In this document: positions 30,132 through 39,800 of the stretch, one piece after another
Layout: each line of letters begins with the position of its first letter
Numbering within the stretch: position 1 is the stretch's first letter
Origin: a virus
Virus record (IMG/VR): IMGVR_UViG_3300025292_000006
Span: 1 to 45,312 of that record
Direction: 5' to 3' (one strand)
DNA length: 45,312 nucleotides
The notes under the pieces: model-generated
What the model saw: the letters and a program-made list of their open reading frames with translations, nothing else
Database searches by the model: none
Told to the model about the DNA's origin: nothing
Program-made: the position numbers and the translations under genes

Positions 30132-30455
30132 ATGGCGACCGGGACCGACGCAATAATCTTCAAGGCACTGACCGATCGGTTGCGGGCCATGCCGCAGGTC
30201 TTGCCCATAGCAGGCCCGAACGTCGTCTTTCCGGCGGCCGGTCAGCATACGCCGGCAAAGTACCTGCGCCTCTCCTTCATGCCCAACCGGACACGCCAGA
30301 TCACCATGGGCGATGATCCTCAGCAGAAACGAGGCCTTCTGCAAGTCTCGGTCGTCTGGCCGGTCGGGGAGGGCATCATCGACGCGCTCGAGGTCGTCGA
30401 TCAGGTCATCGACCACTTGCGAGCCCTGGGCGGCTGGCACATTCCAAGAGGATGA
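30132..30455 (+). CDS. tail terminator-like protein (DUF4128), truncated
   Basis: A 107-residue protein. The start MATGTDAIIFKALTDRLRAM, then TPAKYLRLSFMPNRTRQITM and RGLLQVSVVWPVGEGIIDAL match DUF4128 tail-terminator-like proteins. The expected C-terminal strands (typically ...WYRVPVSIPY) are missing: the frame ends HIPRG at 30455, while the missing end is present in the +1 frame (see 30437-30510). About 60 bases seem deleted between HL and the orphan end. A functional terminator is therefore doubtful. Confidence 0.78.
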   Translation: MATGTDAIIFKALTDRLRAMPQVLPIAGPNVVFPAAGQHTPAKYLRLSFMPNRTRQITMGDDPQQKRGLLQVSVVWPVGEGIIDALEVVDQVIDHLRALGGWHIPRG

Positions 30456-30510
30456 CCGGGTGCAGATCCCTGTCTCCATTCCCTACCACGCCTTCGAACC
30501 GGAGAACTGA
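30437..30510 (+). pseudogene. orphan 3' end of tail terminator gene
   Basis: In the +1 frame relative to 30132-30455 the DNA encodes EPWAAGTFQEDDRVQIPVSI then PYHAFEPEN and a TGA at 30510, two bases before the next gene's ATG. IPVSIPYHAF is the usual C-terminal strand of DUF4128 proteins. Loss of about 20 residues and a frame change explain the gap. No -1 or +1 slippery site is apparent. Confidence 0.65.
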
Positions 30511-30511
30511 C

Positions 30512-30997
30512 ATGGCAAACAAGGCAACGAAGAAGGGCAGCAAGGTCTATGTTTGCGCGCTCGCCCAGAATACCGATCTCATACAGTCCGCTTATGTGGC
30601 GCTGACCTGGGTGCAGGTCGGGAAGGTCGGCAACGTCGGTGATTTCGGCGCCGACAGCACAATGAACAGCTACAACACGCTCGACGAGCCGGTTACCCAG
30701 AAACAGAAGGGCACCGCCAATGCGGGCGACCCGCAGATCGAAGTCGCTTCCGTTTTCGACGACGCCGGCCAGATTATCCTGCGCACCTTTGGCGACCCGC
30801 TCAACCTCGACAACATGGCCATCAAGATCGAGCGCAACGACGGCGGCGCCGGCAAGACGAACACGATCTTCTACAGCCGCGGTGTCGTTTCCGGCCCGCT
30901 CTACCCGGGCGGCGGCTCTGACGATTTCGAACTCGAACGTTTCACGATCGGCCTCAACCAGCTGCCGATCCGCGTCAATCCAACTGCCATACCGTAA
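30512..30997 (+). CDS. major tail tube protein
   Basis: A 161-residue protein (MANKATKKGSKVYVCALAQN...). WVQVGKVGNVGDFGADSTMN, QKGTANAGDPQIEVASVFDD and a FYSRGVVSGPLYPGGGSDDF segment match siphovirus tail tube proteins. The order terminator-tube-chaperone-tape measure confirms it. GGAG precedes the ATG. Confidence 0.83.
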   Translation: MANKATKKGSKVYVCALAQNTDLIQSAYVALTWVQVGKVGNVGDFGADSTMNSYNTLDEPVTQKQKGTANAGDPQIEVASVFDDAGQIILRTFGDPLNLDNMAIKIERNDGGAGKTNTIFYSRGVVSGPLYPGGGSDDFELERFTIGLNQLPIRVNPTAIP

Positions 30998-31011
30998 TCA
31001 GAGGTGAAAAC

Positions 31012-31401
31012 ATGGACATTTCCAAGCTCGTCAATTCTGAAGACCTCTATGAACTGAAGCTTACCGGCCCAGACACGGACGAACTCATCGGCATCCGCTT
31101 CATGATCCGTTCGGCCGAGAGCGACGCTGTAAAGCGTGTCGTTCGCCAGCACAGTGACAAGTTCCTCGCCAGCCGCAAGAAGAAGCTCACCTCGAGCAAG
31201 GTTGAGGCCGAATATCTCGACAAGGCTGCTGCCTCCGTGGCGTCCTGGGACTGGGGCGACCACGATTGGAAGGGCGCCAAGCCGGAATGCACCTTTGAGC
31301 AGGTGCGCGAGGTGCTGGAAGAAGCGGGCTGGATCTACGACCAGATTGCAGCGGCATCGGAGGACCGGGCAAATTTTACGAAGATCTCGGCGAAGCCCTA
31401 G
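31012..31401 (+). CDS. tail assembly chaperone, short form
   Basis: A 129-residue protein (MDISKLVNSEDLYELKLTGP...) in the chaperone position before the tape measure, with RFMIRSAESDAVKRVVRQHS and a Trp-rich ASWDWGDHDWKGAKPECTFE. Near its 3' end the zero-frame codons GCA AAT TTT hold the heptamer A-AAT-TTT at 31371-31377. A -1 slip here enters the frame that runs on to 31745. AGGTG precedes the ATG. Confidence 0.8.
   Translation: MDISKLVNSEDLYELKLTGPDTDELIGIRFMIRSAESDAVKRVVRQHSDKFLASRKKKLTSSKVEAEYLDKAAASVASWDWGDHDWKGAKPECTFEQVREVLEEAGWIYDQIAAASEDRANFTKISAKP
31371..31377 (+). promoter_or_regulatory. -1 slippery heptamer AAATTTT
   Basis: Zero frame reads A AAT TTT, fitting X XXY YYZ. In the -1 frame the tRNAs re-pair with AAA TTT. 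It lies 24 bases before the zero-frame stop (31399-31401), within the tail chaperone gene. Confidence 0.75.
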
Positions 31402-31745
31402 CCGAGGCTGTGGCCGTTGTCGCTCGTTACGACAGCGTCCGCGACAAGGATGGCGAGACCAGGCGCGAGCGCAATGAGGCCTTCGCGACAGAAAGCCCGG
31501 AAGCGGAGGTGCCGGATTACGGTGCCTTCATCTGGGATTGGTTTTGGGAACTCCGTCAGTCGCAGCCGCCGGGGTTCTCTGGACCGGTACCTGTTTCCAA
31601 TCTCGAATTGATAACCTGGTGTCAGGTGACCGGAAATATTGTCAGCAGGGAGGAAGCCTCGATCCTCAAGGTGATGGACGCAAGGTTCTGCGCTGAGATC
31701 GAGAGGGAGAGTGAGGCCATCAGGGCAAGAGAGACTGCAAACTAA
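31377..31745 (+). CDS. C-terminal extension of tail assembly chaperone (-1 frameshift)
   Basis: After the slip at 31371-31377 the frame reads YEDLGEALAEAVAVVARYDS and continues to RARETAN at 31745, adding about 122 residues to give a 244-residue fusion, like lambda gpG-gpGT. The frame is open from the slip site and has no good own start (only a GTG at 31410 with weak context). Trp/Phe-rich FIWDWFWELRQSQPPG is typical of these extensions. The fusion would bind the tape measure. Confidence 0.75.
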   Translation, partial: YEDLGEALAEAVAVVARYDSVRDKDGETRRERNEAFATESPEAEVPDYGAFIWDWFWELRQSQPPGFSGPVPVSNLELITWCQVTGNIVSREEASILKVMDARFCAEIERESEAIRARETAN

Positions 31746-32404
31746 CTGGCGGACGGCCCCGTCTTGTTAGTCTTGGGTTTCTCTTTCAGTTCGGCGACGC
31801 GCATGCGGATCTTTTCCAACAACTCTCGAGCTTGCTTCTGGACAATCAACGCCTTCTCAATCGCCTCGTCGGAGCCATAAATGGCGATAGAACCCACGAC
31901 GCGGTCAACGTGTCGAAGCTGGGTTTCGGCTTTGCGTTCAATCTTTCTGAGTTCAGTAACGTTGGCCGCTGCGTCAGCGGAAGCCGCCAATGCCGCGATG
32001 ATTTCCGGTTCATTGGAAACAAACTCCTCGCGCTGCTCCTCTTCTTTTTGGCGGCGCTCTTCACGACGCTGCTCCGGCAACGACTGGTGTAGCGAGGGTA
32101 GGCGGTTCATGTGCCGGAGAGCTTCAGTCTTTGCTATGTCGACAGTCTCATACGGTTCGGAAAAATACGGTTCGCGTCGATCGTTCGGGTCACCAATGGT
32201 GAACTTCCATCCGCCATCGGATTCGAACACAGTGACGTGTTTGCCGTGGTAAATCTGCGTCGGATTTCCCTTATCGGAGGAGCCCCACTCCTGCTGACGA
32301 GGCTGCGATTTTTGGTGCGCTTTAGAAGGTCTCGACTTCTGAAATAGATAAACAGCAGCACCTGCTGCGGCCAATAAGACTAACCAGAAAATGCCGGCCT
32401 CCAT
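31742..32404 (-). CDS. membrane-anchored moron protein
   Basis: A 220-residue protein from ATG 32404 (MEAGIFWLVLLAAAGAAVYL...). One N-terminal transmembrane helix, then a Lys/Gln-rich linker, a beta-rich segment (IYHGKHVTVFESDGGWKFTI), and a long charged coiled coil (EQRREERRQKEEEQREEFV onward). Convergent with the chaperone gene (3' ends overlap by 4 bases). Morons of this place and type may change the lysogen's envelope, but this is inference. Confidence 0.65.
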   Translation of the reverse strand: MEAGIFWLVLLAAAGAAVYLFQKSRPSKAHQKSQPRQQEWGSSDKGNPTQIYHGKHVTVFESDGGWKFTIGDPNDRREPYFSEPYETVDIAKTEALRHMNRLPSLHQSLPEQRREERRQKEEEQREEFVSNEPEIIAALAASADAAANVTELRKIERKAETQLRHVDRVVGSIAIYGSDEAIEKALIVQKQARELLEKIRMRVAELKEKPKTNKTGPSAS

Positions 32405-32465
32405 TCGTGTGCCATCGCAGTGGATCATGTCACAACTTGTCGAGGAGTCGAGTCTTCTAGTTCTT

Positions 32466-32500
32466 CCTTAGTGCCGTCTTCATAGAGGACGGCACTAAGG
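32466..32500. terminator. perfect 13-bp inverted repeat
   Basis: CCTTAGTGCCGTC (32466-32478) and GACGGCACTAAGG (32488-32500) are perfect inverted copies around a 9-base loop. It lies just after the stop of the secreted-protein gene (minus strand) and before the start of the next minus gene. T-richness is weak on both sides, so it may be a bidirectional weak terminator. Confidence 0.55.
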
Positions 32501-32501
32501 G

Positions 32502-32966
32502 TTATTTGTACGCGCGGTAAACTGACCCGCCCCAAATACTGACCTTAGGAAATGTGGCTTTGGCGGCGGCTTCCGCTTCATCAAGCTGCCTTCCCAATGC
32601 TGGATCTGAAACTGCTTCAAACACGGCGTCATCAAGTCGAGACCCAGCAGGCAGAGTCTCTTTCAGATCGATTGCAGCACTCACCGCTTCTGTCACGCAC
32701 GTAGCTGTGCCGATGATATTGCCTTCGTTAAGCTCGGCGCACTTCGTCCGTAACGGTTGACCCGCTGCTGGATAGATATTCTCGAACGCATCAAGAGTTT
32801 TGATCGAGACATGCGCGTTGGGGAGGCACTCGGCGACCGCGACAAAGGTGCCGGAGGTTGCCTTGCAATACTCAACGGCGCGCGGGTCCGCCTTTTGATC
32901 AGCAGCGTTGGCCGCGAGCCCTGAGCTCATTGCTGCAAGTGCAACAGCAACCGCAAATTTGCGCAT
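32502..32966 (-). CDS. secreted accessory protein
   Basis: A 154-residue protein with a clear signal peptide (MRKFAVAVALAAMSSGLAAN, cleavage near ANA-AD) and four Cys residues in the mature part, which could form disulfides. GGAGG precedes the ATG by six to seven bases. Oriented against the late operon just before the tape measure gene: a likely lysogenic-conversion (moron) gene whose product acts in the periplasm. Confidence 0.72.
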   Translation of the reverse strand: MRKFAVAVALAAMSSGLAANAADQKADPRAVEYCKATSGTFVAVAECLPNAHVSIKTLDAFENIYPAAGQPLRTKCAELNEGNIIGTATCVTEAVSAAIDLKETLPAGSRLDDAVFEAVSDPALGRQLDEAEAAAKATFPKVSIWGGSVYRAYK

Positions 32967-33025
32967 GAATCATCCTCCGATTGAAGGGCAGGACGATATC
33001 GCACGTTCTTTGAAAAGGAAAAGCC

Positions 33026-35128
33026 ATGGCCGATGTCGCCACGTTGGGCATTCAAGTCAAAACAGACGGGACTGAGCGGGCGACGGCAGAGCTCACCAAG
33101 GTTTCAGGCGCCGCGGCGCGCGCGCAGGCTGAGGTTGAAGGCCTGAACGTCACGAATCGTGGCGTCACAGGCGCGGCTTCGGTAGCTGCCAAGGCCTATG
33201 CCAATGAGGGTGCAGCGGCAGCCGCCGCATCCAAGCAGGTTCAAATGTTAAACTTGGCGGCCAACCAGAATTCGTCCGGTCTCGTCAAGATGAACAATAC
33301 CGCAAATCTGGCGGCCCAAGGCTTCGATATAGTTACCACCGCCGCTGGCGGGATGAACGCAGGCTTGATCGGCATGCAGCAGGGCCTGCAGGTCGCCCAA
33401 GTGGCGATGATGTCGTCGGACAGCTTCGCCAAAACGCTCGCCGCATCGTTTGCGGCGATGCTTTCGCCCGTGACATTCTTGGCTGTGGCGTTGACCACCC
33501 TGGCGGCTGTGGGCATTCAAACCGTCAACTGGAGCAAGCTTGCAGCTTCCGCCCTTGAGTTGCTTGCCTCGGTTCTCGAAGATATCGCCCCCTATGCAGT
33601 CGCGGCGGCCGCGGCCCTGGCTCTGTTGTACGCCCCGGCAATTGTCGGAGGCGTCGTGTCGCTAATAGCCCTTCTTGGCCGATTTGTTGTCCAACTGGGC
33701 ATTGTGGCCGGGTCACTTCTTCTCGCTAACCCAGCAGTCGCATTCATTGCGGGTATCACTGCAGCTGTTGCAGCGGCGGTCGTGTTTCGTGATGAACTCG
33801 CGGAGATTTTCGGTCGGGACATCGTGGCTGACGCGAAGAATGGGATCAACTTCATCGTCGGGGCCTTCGTCGGCGGTTTCAATGCGGTCAAAGCCGCCTG
33901 GGACAAGCTGCCGGCTGCCTTGGGGGACGTTGTCTATTCTACCGCTCAAGGCGTGATCAAAGCAGTTCAGGCGATGGTGCAAACCACCGTCGGCGGCATC
34001 AACAACCTCATAAACAAGTATGCGCTCTGGTCGGCGTCAATCGGGCGCCCGCTTCAGAACTACAATGACATGATCATCGAACCCATCGAGTTCGGCAACA
34101 TCACCAATCCTTACAAAGGCGCGGCTGGTGGAGCATTGCAGACCGCTATCGACGAAATGAAGGCCGCTCAAGGCACCGACTATGTCGGGGGCGTGGTGGA
34201 CGCGATCGGGCGCGGCGCCTCAGCGGCATCCGATAAGCTGCGCGAGCTCGCCAAGGGCCTGACCGACGTCGACGAGAAGTCGAAGAAGCGCGCCGGCAAG
34301 AGCGAACAGGAGAAGTACGCCGACATTGTCGCCGGGGCGGAGCGCCAGATCGCAATGCTCGAGGCGGAGCGGGACGCAATGGGCCTGACAGAACGGGCCG
34401 CGGCCGCGCTCCGCTATGAGCAGCAGTTCCTGAACGAAGCGCAGCAGCGCGGCATCTCGCTCACTGACGCCCAGAGGAGCGAACTGGCTGGTCTCGCCGA
34501 GACCATGGCGACGATCGAGGAAGAGACCCGGCTGTTGGGCCAGGCGCTCGACTTCGGCAAAGCGCTGACCCGGGGCTTCTTCGATGACTTCTTCGCCGGG
34601 ATCGAGCGCGGAAAGTCGATATGGCGATCCTTTGGTGACGCAGCGCTCGGTGTTCTCGACCGCATCGCCGACAAGCTGCTGACCGACGTCATCGATGCGG
34701 TATTCACCGTTAGCAACGCAGGGAAGGGCGGCGGTGGTCTGTTGGGAATTCTCGGCGGTATCTTCGGAGGCTCCTCCGCTGCTGATCCCTGGGCGGGCCT
34801 GCGCGGTTACGCGACTGGTACGCCTTCGGCGCGGCCGGGTGTAGCTTGGGTTGGCGAGAAGGGGCCTGAGCTGGTCCGCTTCAAAGGCGGCGAAGAGGTG
34901 ATCCCGAATCATCGCCTGTACCGGCCAGCAAACACCAACGCACCCGCACAAAGCAGTTCGTCCGCTCAAGCGCAGCCTATGCAGGTCGTCCTTCGCGTCA
35001 TCGGGGAGGAAGGTCCGATGTTCCGGCCGACAATCCGATCCGAGAGCGAGAACGTGACCATCGAGAACATCCGCGCCTACGATCAGGGCAAGCGAAACGA
35101 GTACGACAACGGCGGTGAGGTCTACTGA
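33026..35128 (+). CDS. tail tape measure protein
   Basis: A 700-residue protein that sets tail length. It has an N-terminal VKTDGTERATAELTKVSGAA tape-measure start, hydrophobic stretches (about 135-170 and 190-253, including PAVAFIAGITAAVAAAVVFR), a coiled-coil middle and the C-terminal ATGTPSARPGVAWVGEKGPE motif (about 594-613). By the rough rule of 0.15 nm per residue the tail would be near 105 nm. Presence of this and absence of sheath or baseplate genes makes the phage a siphovirus. Confidence 0.88.
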   Translation: MADVATLGIQVKTDGTERATAELTKVSGAAARAQAEVEGLNVTNRGVTGAASVAAKAYANEGAAAAAASKQVQMLNLAANQNSSGLVKMNNTANLAAQGFDIVTTAAGGMNAGLIGMQQGLQVAQVAMMSSDSFAKTLAASFAAMLSPVTFLAVALTTLAAVGIQTVNWSKLAASALELLASVLEDIAPYAVAAAAALALLYAPAIVGGVVSLIALLGRFVVQLGIVAGSLLLANPAVAFIAGITAAVAAAVVFRDELAEIFGRDIVADAKNGINFIVGAFVGGFNAVKAAWDKLPAALGDVVYSTAQGVIKAVQAMVQTTVGGINNLINKYALWSASIGRPLQNYNDMIIEPIEFGNITNPYKGAAGGALQTAIDEMKAAQGTDYVGGVVDAIGRGASAASDKLRELAKGLTDVDEKSKKRAGKSEQEKYADIVAGAERQIAMLEAERDAMGLTERAAAALRYEQQFLNEAQQRGISLTDAQRSELAGLAETMATIEEETRLLGQALDFGKALTRGFFDDFFAGIERGKSIWRSFGDAALGVLDRIADKLLTDVIDAVFTVSNAGKGGGGLLGILGGIFGGSSAADPWAGLRGYATGTPSARPGVAWVGEKGPELVRFKGGEEVIPNHRLYRPANTNAPAQSSSSAQAQPMQVVLRVIGEEGPMFRPTIRSESENVTIENIRAYDQGKRNEYDNGGEVY

Positions 35129-35796
35129 TGCCAGATCCAGTTCCTCTTCCGAAATTCACCGACGGACGGAAGGATTGGGCCGAATGCAGGTTCGACCCAA
35201 TCCAGCCTCGCAATAGCGATCAGATGGAAGGCCGCCGAACCGAAAGCCAGACATTCGGAACGCCCTTTTGGGTTGCCAGCTATGTGACCCGTCCACTGCT
35301 TCGTCCTGAGTTCGGCGTCATGGATGCATTTATGATGCAGCTTGACGACAATGGGCAGACGTTCTTCGCCCACGATGTCTTCCGGCCTCGGCCCATAGCT
35401 CACGACACCGGTTTCCCGCTTTCCGGCACCAAAGCCGGGGGCGGGACATTCAATGGCGATGCCGTCTTTCAAGCGATTGCGAACCCGACCACAATCGTGG
35501 TTTCCGGGCTCCCTGTTGGCTTTCGTCTGTCGCCCGGAGACTATGCCGAGATCAGGAAGAGCCAGCTTGTGCGGTCCCTGCATCGGATCATCGCGCCGGC
35601 GACCGCAAACGCAAGCGGCGTCGCGACGTTGTCGATCCGATACGGCCTGGACACCGGCGTCTTCAACACAACGTGCACCGTTCATTTCGAGAAGCCGTCG
35701 TGCACCATGCAAATCGATCCCGGCAGTTACGACGGGAAGAAATCATGGGCAAACCGCTCTCCCTCGTTCACAGCAACTGAGGTTTTCTACTCGTGA
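35128..35796 (+). CDS. distal tail protein-like
   Basis: A 222-residue beta-rich protein right after the tape measure (MPDPVPLPKFTDGRKDWAEC...). ATFGTPFWVASYVTRPLLRP-like sequence and position fit a distal-tail hub (Dit) role. TGATG overlap upstream, GTGA overlap downstream. Family assignment is by position and composition. Confidence 0.7.
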   Translation: MPDPVPLPKFTDGRKDWAECRFDPIQPRNSDQMEGRRTESQTFGTPFWVASYVTRPLLRPEFGVMDAFMMQLDDNGQTFFAHDVFRPRPIAHDTGFPLSGTKAGGGTFNGDAVFQAIANPTTIVVSGLPVGFRLSPGDYAEIRKSQLVRSLHRIIAPATANASGVATLSIRYGLDTGVFNTTCTVHFEKPSCTMQIDPGSYDGKKSWANRSPSFTATEVFYS

Positions 35797-36386
35797 GCAT
35801 TCTTGATCCCGCCGTCGTCGCTGCCCTTGAGAGCGGGCATATTTCACGTATCGACCTGATCCGCTTCGATTTGCCCGGCAAGACGGTTGGCTATCACAGG
35901 GGCGGTCGGCCCTACACCTACAATGGGCTGACCTATCTGCCGAACCGGTTCCTTCAGCCGGGGGAGATGCGCAGCGCGCTCGGGGTGTCGGTCACAAGCC
36001 GAACCGTGCGTTTTTCGAACATCCCGGTCACAAATCCCGAGGATGCAATCGCGCGGCTCGAGCTCTACGACTACCCCAATTCTCCGGTCATCCTCACGCA
36101 CCTCGCCGGTGTGCCGAACAGCGACCAGGTGCTCGGCATCCTTGCTTCCAGCATCTATGAGATCGACAACGTTCGCTATGAAAAGGGCGCGGTCGACGAT
36201 AGCGGCACCCGCACGCTCTCGGTCACAATCGAGCTGCAGCCGTCTGGTCGATCGGCGCGCGGTCAGACGCTGGTGAAGCGATCGCAGGCTGAGCAGCAGT
36301 TTGACAATGACGAAACCGACACGGGGCTCGAATACGTCGCCACGGTCGGAACGATCCCCGAGGAATGGGGACAGGTTTCGAGGTAA
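35793..36386 (+). CDS. phage tail protein, DUF2163-like
   Basis: A 197-residue protein starting at a GTG (GTGA overlap). GHISRIDLIRFDLPGKTVGY, YTYNGLTYLPNRFLQPGEM, then SVTSRTVRFSNIPVTNPEDA are typical of tail-tip proteins of the DUF2163 kind. A C-terminal tail with acidic DNDETDTG follows. It acts in the tail tip complex next to the peptidase and J-like protein. Confidence 0.75.
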   Translation: MSILDPAVVAALESGHISRIDLIRFDLPGKTVGYHRGGRPYTYNGLTYLPNRFLQPGEMRSALGVSVTSRTVRFSNIPVTNPEDAIARLELYDYPNSPVILTHLAGVPNSDQVLGILASSIYEIDNVRYEKGAVDDSGTRTLSVTIELQPSGRSARGQTLVKRSQAEQQFDNDETDTGLEYVATVGTIPEEWGQVSR

Positions 36387-36388
36387 TC

Positions 36389-36793
36389 ATGGAACGGTTT
36401 CGTATCGGATCGGCCACGCTGACGCGTGAGCTGTCGACCCCCTATGCCTATGGCTCGGCCGATTGCTTTCATCTCGGCTGCGCCATGGCGGATGCGTTGC
36501 ACGGCACATCGCTCGTCGAGAAATATCGCGGCACCTACAAGACCTTGAAGGGCGCGCATATCGCGCTGCGCCGACGCGGGTTTTCGAGCCTTGTCGATTT
36601 CTGGTCGGCTGAACTCGGTCAGGAACCGGATGGCGCCGGGTCAGCGCAATACTTCGACCTGGTCATTCTGCGACTTGCCGACGGGGCCGAGCATGTCGGC
36701 GTCTGCAACGGCCTACGCTTCACCACCAAAACCGAGAATGGCCGTTCCGATCATGGCCTTTCCGACGTCATCGCGACCTTTCATCTCGGATAG
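36389..36793 (+). CDS. tail-tip NlpC/P60-like peptidase (DUF6950)
   Basis: A 134-residue protein. The N-terminal TPYAYGSADCFHLGCAMADA carries the likely catalytic Cys, and AGSAQYFDLVILRLADGAEH with the VGVCNG strand holds the His of a cell-wall peptidase fold. The position between DUF2163-like and J-like proteins is typical. It may help the tail penetrate peptidoglycan. Confidence 0.75.
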   Translation: MERFRIGSATLTRELSTPYAYGSADCFHLGCAMADALHGTSLVEKYRGTYKTLKGAHIALRRRGFSSLVDFWSAELGQEPDGAGSAQYFDLVILRLADGAEHVGVCNGLRFTTKTENGRSDHGLSDVIATFHLG

Positions 36794-36800
36794 TTCCTAA

Positions 36801-39800
36801 ATGGCAATCTTCTCTGCAATCGGCACGCTGCTGGCGGGCACGGCGACGTTGTCGCTGTTCGGTGCGTCTATTTCTGTCGCGAAGCTGATTGGTGGCGCTC
36901 TGGCTTTTGGCACCAAATTCGCCTTCTCGAAAGCGACTCAGCCGAAGAAGCAGAAGTTCACTGCCGTTCAAGGGCAGGTCCAGATGGGCGGTGACGTTCC
37001 TGCCGGCTCGCTCTTCGGCACTGGCAAGACGAAGGGACATCGCGCCTATTACGCCAAGTGGGACAAAGGCAACAAGATGAATGCCGATGTCTTCATCCTG
37101 GCGAACGGCTGGTGCGATGGACTGGAGCCGTACGTCTATATGTTCGGCTCCAAGGCCAACCTCATTGCGAAGCCTGTGGTTGGCGGAGAGGCCGCGCGCT
37201 ACTTCGTCGAAGGCTACATTGATGGCGACGGCAATAGCTCGATCGATATTCGCTTTTATGACGGTCGACCGGGGCAGGTGGCTGATGCCGAGCTTGTCTC
37301 AAAGACGGCGGCTCTGGGCAACTCGTGGAAGAACACCAGCCGCCTGAGTGGCATCTGTTACGTCGTCGTCTACCGGTACTATCATCTCAAGTTCTTCCGT
37401 GATGCGGGCAGGGGGCGGCCGGATTTTGAATGGGTGTTGCGCGGACTTCGTGAATACGATCCGACGAAAGATTCAACGGTCGCGGGCGGCAACGGCCCGC
37501 AGCGGATCAATGATCGCTCGACCTGGGTGCACACGCTCAATCCGGCTATCCATCGCCTCAATTATCAGCTTGGGCTTCGAGGTCTGCGCTCTGGTCGCTC
37601 GATCGTGGGCGAGGGCAAGAGCCTCGGCCAACTCGATCTCGCGTCCTATTTCACGGCCATCAACTATTGCCGCACGCTGAGGAAGGGAAAGCCGGTCTAT
37701 CAGTGTTCGCTTTGGGTGGACGGTGATACCGACCATACCGAAGCGCTGTCTGCCTTCGATGACGCGATGGCGGGTTATGGCGTCAACAGGCGCGGCCTTT
37801 CCGGCGTCATCGTCGGCGCGCCGCAGATCCCTGTTCTCGACATCACGCCGCAGGACATACCGGCGAAGCGCGCTAAGCAGAAGCAGCTCCGCAAGTCGGC
37901 CTTTGCGCTCTACAACCATCTATCCGGCCAGTTCACCTCTCCGGATGCTATGTGGAATCCGGAAAGTCTGAAGACAGTGGTCGTCAATGCGGACGTTGCC
38001 GCCGACAAGCGCCCGCGGCAGACGTCCAACGACTTCCTTCAGGTGCACGACGCCGACGTCGCTCAATATCTGCTCAACATCCGCTATCGCCAGAACCGCA
38101 AGGGTGGCACGGCGACGGTCCCCGTCAGCCGTCGCGTGGGCTTTGCAGTGCAGGAAGGTGAATGGGTCACCTACGAAGGCAAGACCTGGATGGTCGCGGA
38201 ATGGCGGCTCTCGGAGCAGTTCGAAGGCACACTCGAACTCACCGAGGCGGGCGCCGACATCTATGACGACGCCGACATCGCGCCGGGTCCGATCGTCATT
38301 CCGCCCTTAGCGCCGATCAATCCGTCGCAGTTGTCGGTCATTCAGAATTTTGGTGTGGTGACCGACGTTATCGCTGGCGCCAGTGGCAGCCAGGTCCCGT
38401 GCCTGCGCTTCACCTGGACCCCGCCAGAAGATCCGACCATCGTCTCGGTCAACATCACTTATCAGATCGTGGGCGACACTCAGACCTTTAGCGATGTGTC
38501 GAATGACCCTGAGAGCGGGCTGAAGCTGACGACGGACAACGTGGTCTCGGGTAAGGCCTACCGTGCGAAGGCGACGATCACGACGAACCCGGATCGGTTC
38601 CGGACGGAAACGCCGTGGGTGACGACTGCCGCTCCGACCGGCAATTTGAGCGTACTCGACAACTCGATCACCGCCACGAAGATAGCGGACGCCGCCGTTA
38701 CGGCCGACAAGATCATGAACGAGGCGATCACCAGCATTAAGCTGGCGGCCGAGGCGGTCACGACAGCGAAGATCCAGGTCGGTGCGATCGACGCGCTGCG
38801 CCTTGCCGACAACTCGGTTGTGGCGAATAAGATCGCCAACGCGGCGGTGACCGGCGCGAAGATCGCGGACGCGGCAATCACCGGCACCAAGATCGTCGAT
38901 CTTGCCATTACCGAGACGAAGATTGCCAACGATGCGATCTCGACCCCCAAGCTGCAGGCACTCGCGGTCTCGGCCGACAAGCTGCAGGCGAACTCGGTCA
39001 CGGCCGGCAAGATCGCGGCGAACGCCGTCACCGCAACGGCGCTTGCGGCGGACTCTGTCACAGCACGCTCGCTGGTCCTGACGGACTTCTCCAACATCGC
39101 GGACAACGGCTGGCAGCAAGGCACGCTCGACGGCTGGTCGACGAGCTTCATGCAGGAGTTCGTGCTTGCGGCGGCGGCCGGCGATCAGGCCGGCTGGCGG
39201 ATGCGAAGCATTGGCCGCGATCAAGCGGTCTCGCAGTGGATCGCTTGTACGCCCGGTGAGCAATATTACTTGGAGGCGTGGGTCTATCAAACCGATGCGT
39301 CGCCGGCCAACCTCTACTGGTTCGCCTGGGATGCGACGGGCGTGAGCTGGACGGGCCAAGCGATAGCCACCACCAATCTCAAGAACCAATGGGTCCGTCT
39401 TCGCGGGATCGCGACAGTGCCCGCCGGCAAAGTGCGAATTGCGATGGCACTTACGACCGATCGGACGGCAGGGGTCGGAACTGAAACCTACTGGACGAAG
39501 CCGGTCATGCGACGCGCCTCGGGCGCAGAGCTGATCGTCGATGGCGCCATTCTTGCGAAGCATCTTTCAGTCGGTTCGGGGAAAAATATGCTTCCGAACA
39601 CGGAAAACTATGGCTTCACCCAGGATTGGTCCTATTGGAACCAGAACGGCATCGCCAACCGCCAATGGAGCTATCGCTCGGACGGAGATACTTGGGCGCT
39701 GGCGGGGCAACCGGTCACGATCGTGTTGGAGCAGACCGATGCGAATGCCGATTTTTCCGCACAGCAGTGGACTTGCGATCGACGCATCCCGGTAAAGGCC

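Noticed and set aside
38640-39070. Short repeated DNA in the tail tip gene as a CRISPR-like or satellite repeat
   Set aside because: The repeats are degenerate and in frame, coding for A-V-T-A-D-K-I peptide repeats.
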